From NCBI RefSeq assembly GCF_963676735.1, contig NZ_OY781464.1, forward strand, positions 2,637,001-2,701,000: a DNA stretch of 64,000 bases, in the 5' to 3' direction. Of this stretch, positions 60,950 through 64,000 are shown one piece after another. The notes beneath the pieces are model-generated. The model did not search any database, had not been told where the DNA came from, and was given only the letters and a program-made list of their open reading frames with translations. This stretch comes from an uncultured Draconibacterium sp. Its GTDB lineage: Bacteria > Bacteroidota > Bacteroidia > Bacteroidales > Prolixibacteraceae. A program made the position numbers and the translations under genes. Position 1 is the first letter of the stretch, and each line of letters starts with the position of its first letter.

Positions 60950-61738
60950 TTACACTATTATTTTTTTCATTACACGCATTTTGTGGGTATAACGTTGCGT
61001 ATCGATGTTAAAAATTCCAAACTGATCGACATTATCGATACGCACCTGCCCTGATGCATGAATTATTTTATTTCGTTTCCAGATAACGCCAACGTGAACA
61101 ATATTGCCTTCTTCATCGTCAAAAAAAGCAAGGTCTCCGGGTTCTGCCTCATCAACAAAACTCATGGCCGTACCAATTTTAACCTGTTGGCTGGCATCGC
61201 GTGGTAATTTTATGCCAATCATTTTATAAATAATCTGCGTAAACCCGCTGCAATCTACTCCAAATGGTGTGCGTCCACCCCACAAATAAGGCGCATTAAA
61301 ATATTTTAATGCTTGCTGTATAGCTATTTCCCTCGGATTTTTTAGCTCACCATAAATTATTTCACCTGTTGACAAGTAGGTTTCCTGTGTTACCGAAAAC
61401 TGTTTTAAATACGGACGCCAAACCGGCAAGGTACTTCCGGCAACCAGCATCAGGTTTTGCTCTTCGTTAACCGGCACTATGGTAATAATATCAGATGTCA
61501 CGGCTGTAGCACTATTCTCAATTTTACTTAAAGTACGGCCATTAATTGGCGTAATCATTTTTGTATCTACCCAACCTTCGTAACCATCGTAGGCCAGTTT
61601 CACGTTAGTCCAGCCTACCATCTGTTCGCGCATTTCAAAATGCTCGCCAAAAAGAATTTGGGTAACCATTTCGCTTTTTTCAGACGGCTCGAGCCTTACC
61701 GGAATAATACTTAAATTGGAAATGCCGTAGTTCATCAA
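60950..61738 (-). CDS. NlpC/P60 (C40) peptidase with SH3-like domains
   Basis: 262 residues. SH3-type domains cover about residues 10-125 (LFGEHFEMREQMVGWTNVKL, then YDGYEGWVDTKMITPI). The papain-like NlpC/P60 domain follows, with Cys in TPFGVDCSGFTQIIYKMIG and His in GNIVHVGVIW, then IHASGQVRID. The family cleaves gamma-D-Glu-diaminopimelate bonds of wall peptides. No signal peptide is visible (MMNYGISNLSIIPVR), so it is probably a cytoplasmic recycling enzyme (YkfC-like) or uses another start. Confidence 0.9.
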   Translation of the reverse strand: MMNYGISNLSIIPVRLEPSEKSEMVTQILFGEHFEMREQMVGWTNVKLAYDGYEGWVDTKMITPINGRTLSKIENSATAVTSDIITIVPVNEEQNLMLVAGSTLPVWRPYLKQFSVTQETYLSTGEIIYGELKNPREIAIQQALKYFNAPYLWGGRTPFGVDCSGFTQIIYKMIGIKLPRDASQQVKIGTAMSFVDEAEPGDLAFFDDEEGNIVHVGVIWKRNKIIHASGQVRIDNVDQFGIFNIDTQRYTHKMRVMKKIIV

Positions 61739-61927
61739 TATTTTCTTAATTTTATTTTGTAAAACAGAAATTTATTCTGTTTGAAGCGTATAAACACAAA
61801 ACTAAGAAAAATTGGGTTTGACAAACTTTTCGGCAACGCTAATTTGTCAACGAAATATTAATAGTGAAGTTGAAAACAAGCTAAAAAGGTTGATTGTAAT
61901 TTAAACTTTAATTTCGATATTCGGAGT

Positions 61928-64000
61928 ATGAATAAATTTTTGAAAAGATTAAAAAGCTACACCAAACTCATTCTGCAGGTATTGTTATTTGTGGCAACGG
62001 CTATTGCATTGTATTTTATCTTACCCGGAGAACCAAAGTTTAAATACGAATACCAAAAGGGTTTCCCGTGGCGACACGAGAATTTGGTGGCTCCGTTTGA
62101 CTTTGCTATTTTAAAAACGGCCAAAGAACTGGAAGACGAAAAAGCAGAACAGCTGCAGGCGCTTGTTCCTTATTTCACCAACGACACTTTGCAAAAACAC
62201 GAAAGTTTAGCGCTGCTACGCCAGGATCTGGGTTTAGACACCGACACTACAAACAGCATAAAAAACAATATTTACGAAACGCTGGCATCTACCATTTCCG
62301 ATTTATACACCAATGGAATATTGCAATTTTCAGTTGACACCTACACCGAACTGAATGAAAAATCAGAAATAAATAAACGCGTTGGTAACCTGGTTCAAAA
62401 AACAGACATTAAAAAGCTTAACTCCGAAAAATCAGCCTATAATATTCTGCTAAGTGCTCGTAAAAATATTGTTGATGCCGGTAATCAATACGATTGGCTT
62501 AATAACCTGGTACTCGACCGCTACATTTCTGCCAACTTAATTTACGACAGGGAAACCAGCCAGAAAGAAATTGATGAGGCCACACAAAACCTTTCGGCAA
62601 CCCGCGGCATGGTAAAACTTGGCGAACGTATTGTACTGGAAGGCGAAATTGTTGATGCAACAAAATACCAGCTACTGGAATCGTTAAAGGCAAGCTACGA
62701 GAAAGAACGGGGCAGCGATGTAAACCGCTACATGGTAGCAGCTGGAAAAATACTTTTAATTACCGTTTTACTTAGCCTTTTGTTTGTTTTTCTTATTCTT
62801 TACCGGCGCGACATTATTCAATACTTAAACAAGCTAAGTTTTATGTTATTGCTAATGGTTGGTGTGGTATTGCTTTCCAACTTCATAAACACCTTCCCCA
62901 ACCTGCATATTTACATGGTTCCACTGGCAGTATTTCCTATAATGATTCGAACTTTTTTTGATTCAAGAACAGCGATTTTCACTCTAATAATTACAACCCT
63001 GCTTATCGGATTTTATGCCCCCAACAATTACGAGTTTATTCTAATCCAGGTATCGGCAGGTATTATTGCTGTTTTCAGCCTCAACAAAATGCATAGACGG
63101 GTACACCTGGTACTGGCGGCGCTTTGGGTATTTTTAACCTATGCCTTTGTTTTTACAGCACTTAACCTTATTCACGAAGGCACCTTCCTTTCGTATAATT
63201 ATACCACCTTAAAATGGTTTGCCATTAGCAGTGTACTAATTTTGCTGGTATACCCGCTGGTTTATATTTTCGAAAAACTGTTTGGCTTTGTGTCTGATGT
63301 AACCCTCATTGAAATATCGGACAGCAACCAGCCCCTGCTGCGAAAACTTGCGGAACAGGCTCCGGGTACTTTTCAACACTCGATGCAAATTGCCAACCTT
63401 GCCGAAGAGGTTATTTTACGAATTGGCGGCAACCCGTTTTTAGTGCGGGCCGGTGCGCTATACCACGACATTGGCAAAATAGGAAGACCCAATTTTTTTA
63501 TCGAAAATCAGGCCGTTGGCATGAATCCTCACGATAGAATAAGCCATTTAAAAAGTGCTGAAGTTATTATCGACCATGTAAAAAACGGTGTTAAAATGGC
63601 ACAAAAGCATAAACTTCCGGCTCCAATTATTGAATTTATTGCCACGCATCACGGAACAACAAAAGCCAAATATTTTTACCTGAAACACCAGGAGGAAAAT
63701 CCGGATAAAAACATTGATGCAAATGCCTTTGCTTACCCCGGCCCGCTGCCAAAATCGAAAGAAGCGGCAGTAGTTATGCTGGTAGATGGAATTGAAGCAG
63801 CTTCGCGGAGCATGAAAGAAAAAACACACGAAAACTTAAAGGCATTAATTGATAGTATGATTGATAAGAAAATTGAGGACAAACAACTGGATGAGTCCGA
63901 CCTTACTTTCCGCGACATCAATACCATAAAAAGTACACTGTTGGAGAAATTGATAAATATTTACCACATTCGAATTGAATACCCGGACGAGAAAAACAAA
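61928..64000 (+). CDS. 7TM-HD family cyclic-di-AMP phosphodiesterase, PgpH-like (3' end outside window)
   Basis: 691 codons from ATG 61928 with no stop before the window end. N-terminal helix at residues 10-30 (TKLILQVLLFVATAIALYFI), an extracytoplasmic 7TMR-HDED domain (about 35-270), and seven closely spaced helices (about 275-455). Then an HD domain with His513-Asp514 in ALYHDIGKIGRP, upstream HSMQIANLAEEV, and downstream HDRISHL and THHGTTKA. This is the PgpH/YqfF architecture, which hydrolyses c-di-AMP. Only the last residues are missing. Confidence 0.93.
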   Translation, partial: MNKFLKRLKSYTKLILQVLLFVATAIALYFILPGEPKFKYEYQKGFPWRHENLVAPFDFAILKTAKELEDEKAEQLQALVPYFTNDTLQKHESLALLRQDLGLDTDTTNSIKNNIYETLASTISDLYTNGILQFSVDTYTELNEKSEINKRVGNLVQKTDIKKLNSEKSAYNILLSARKNIVDAGNQYDWLNNLVLDRYISANLIYDRETSQKEIDEATQNLSATRGMVKLGERIVLEGEIVDATKYQLLESLKASYEKERGSDVNRYMVAAGKILLITVLLSLLFVFLILYRRDIIQYLNKLSFMLLLMVGVVLLSNFINTFPNLHIYMVPLAVFPIMIRTFFDSRTAIFTLIITTLLIGFYAPNNYEFILIQVSAGIIAVFSLNKMHRRVHLVLAALWVFLTYAFVFTALNLIHEGTFLSYNYTTLKWFAISSVLILLVYPLVYIFEKLFGFVSDVTLIEISDSNQPLLRKLAEQAPGTFQHSMQIANLAEEVILRIGGNPFLVRAGALYHDIGKIGRPNFFIENQAVGMNPHDRISHLKSAEVIIDHVKNGVKMAQKHKLPAPIIEFIATHHGTTKAKYFYLKHQEENPDKNIDANAFAYPGPLPKSKEAAVVMLVDGIEAASRSMKEKTHENLKALIDSMIDKKIEDKQLDESDLTFRDINTIKSTLLEKLINIYHIRIEYPDEKNK

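Overview
The window looks like a chromosome segment of a Bacteroidota bacterium, most like a marine or gut-type Bacteroidia such as Marinilabiliales or Prolixibacteraceae (the rank is inference). The clues are promoters of the TTTG / TAnnTTTG type, TonB-dependent and OmpA/TPR envelope proteins, a six-bladed beta-propeller lipoprotein, a LytTR membrane regulator, a very long type II-C Cas9, and REP-like palindromes with a RAYT transposase. The organism appears to make its own histidine, branched-chain amino acids, arginine precursors, molybdenum cofactor and probably ovothiol.

Region 1-22 kb is core metabolism and envelope. It holds the 3' end of a GH29 alpha-L-fucosidase and an ilvD-ilvB-ilvN operon. 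That operon is preceded by a consensus promoter, a Val/Leu/Ile-rich leader peptide and an attenuator. Next come an ErcA-like iron alcohol dehydrogenase overlapping a soluble hybrid histidine kinase, a TonB receptor, an OmpA/TPR/PD40 protein, a PaaI thioesterase, a prohibitin-like protein, an exported class I glutamine amidotransferase-fold protein, ovoA, a GNAT, an unusual HTH-TM-NTF2 protein, prfC and a UPF0316 membrane protein.

Region 22-33 kb is a complete type II-C CRISPR-Cas locus on the minus strand. Its array has 37 repeats (36 perfect, plus a degenerate terminal one) and 36 spacers. It is followed by cas2, cas1 and a 1541-residue Cas9. A tracrRNA is readable on the opposite strand upstream of cas9. 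Between cas1 and cas9 lie a RAYT (REP-associated HUH transposase) gene and an internally duplicated helical protein. Copies of one 27-34 bp palindrome sit in most of the gene junctions here, and one lies in frame inside the RAYT itself. I did not see this palindrome elsewhere in the window.

Region 33-47 kb starts with a nitronate monooxygenase-like orphan. A TetR-led envelope export operon follows: LolA-like protein, two FtsX-type permeases, a LolD-like ATPase, a CAP protein and an outer-membrane barrel. A four-helix-bundle (S23) gene bracketed by inverted repeats is inserted in it. After that come ssb, a Zn-ribbon gene behind a perfect palindrome, a Nudix protein, a beta-propeller lipoprotein, a LytTR regulator and a small secreted protein.

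Region 47-64 kb carries a his operon with its own His-rich leader peptide and attenuator. The order is hisG, EamA transporter, hisD, hisC, hisB, purU, TlpA-like, hisH; hisA, hisF and hisI are not in the window. argB follows. A molybdenum-cofactor operon (mobB-like, moeA, moaA, moaC, MOSC-MogA fusion) is headed by a Moco-type riboswitch that seems to lack the P3 stem, the form associated with tungsten cofactor. The window ends with a Nudix hydrolase, a 30-residue membrane microprotein coupled to an NlpC/P60 peptidase, and the first 691 codons of a PgpH-type 7TM-HD phosphodiesterase.

The points most worth a second look are the two amino-acid attenuators, the P3-less Moco/Tuco riboswitch, and the RAYT/REP colonisation of the CRISPR locus.
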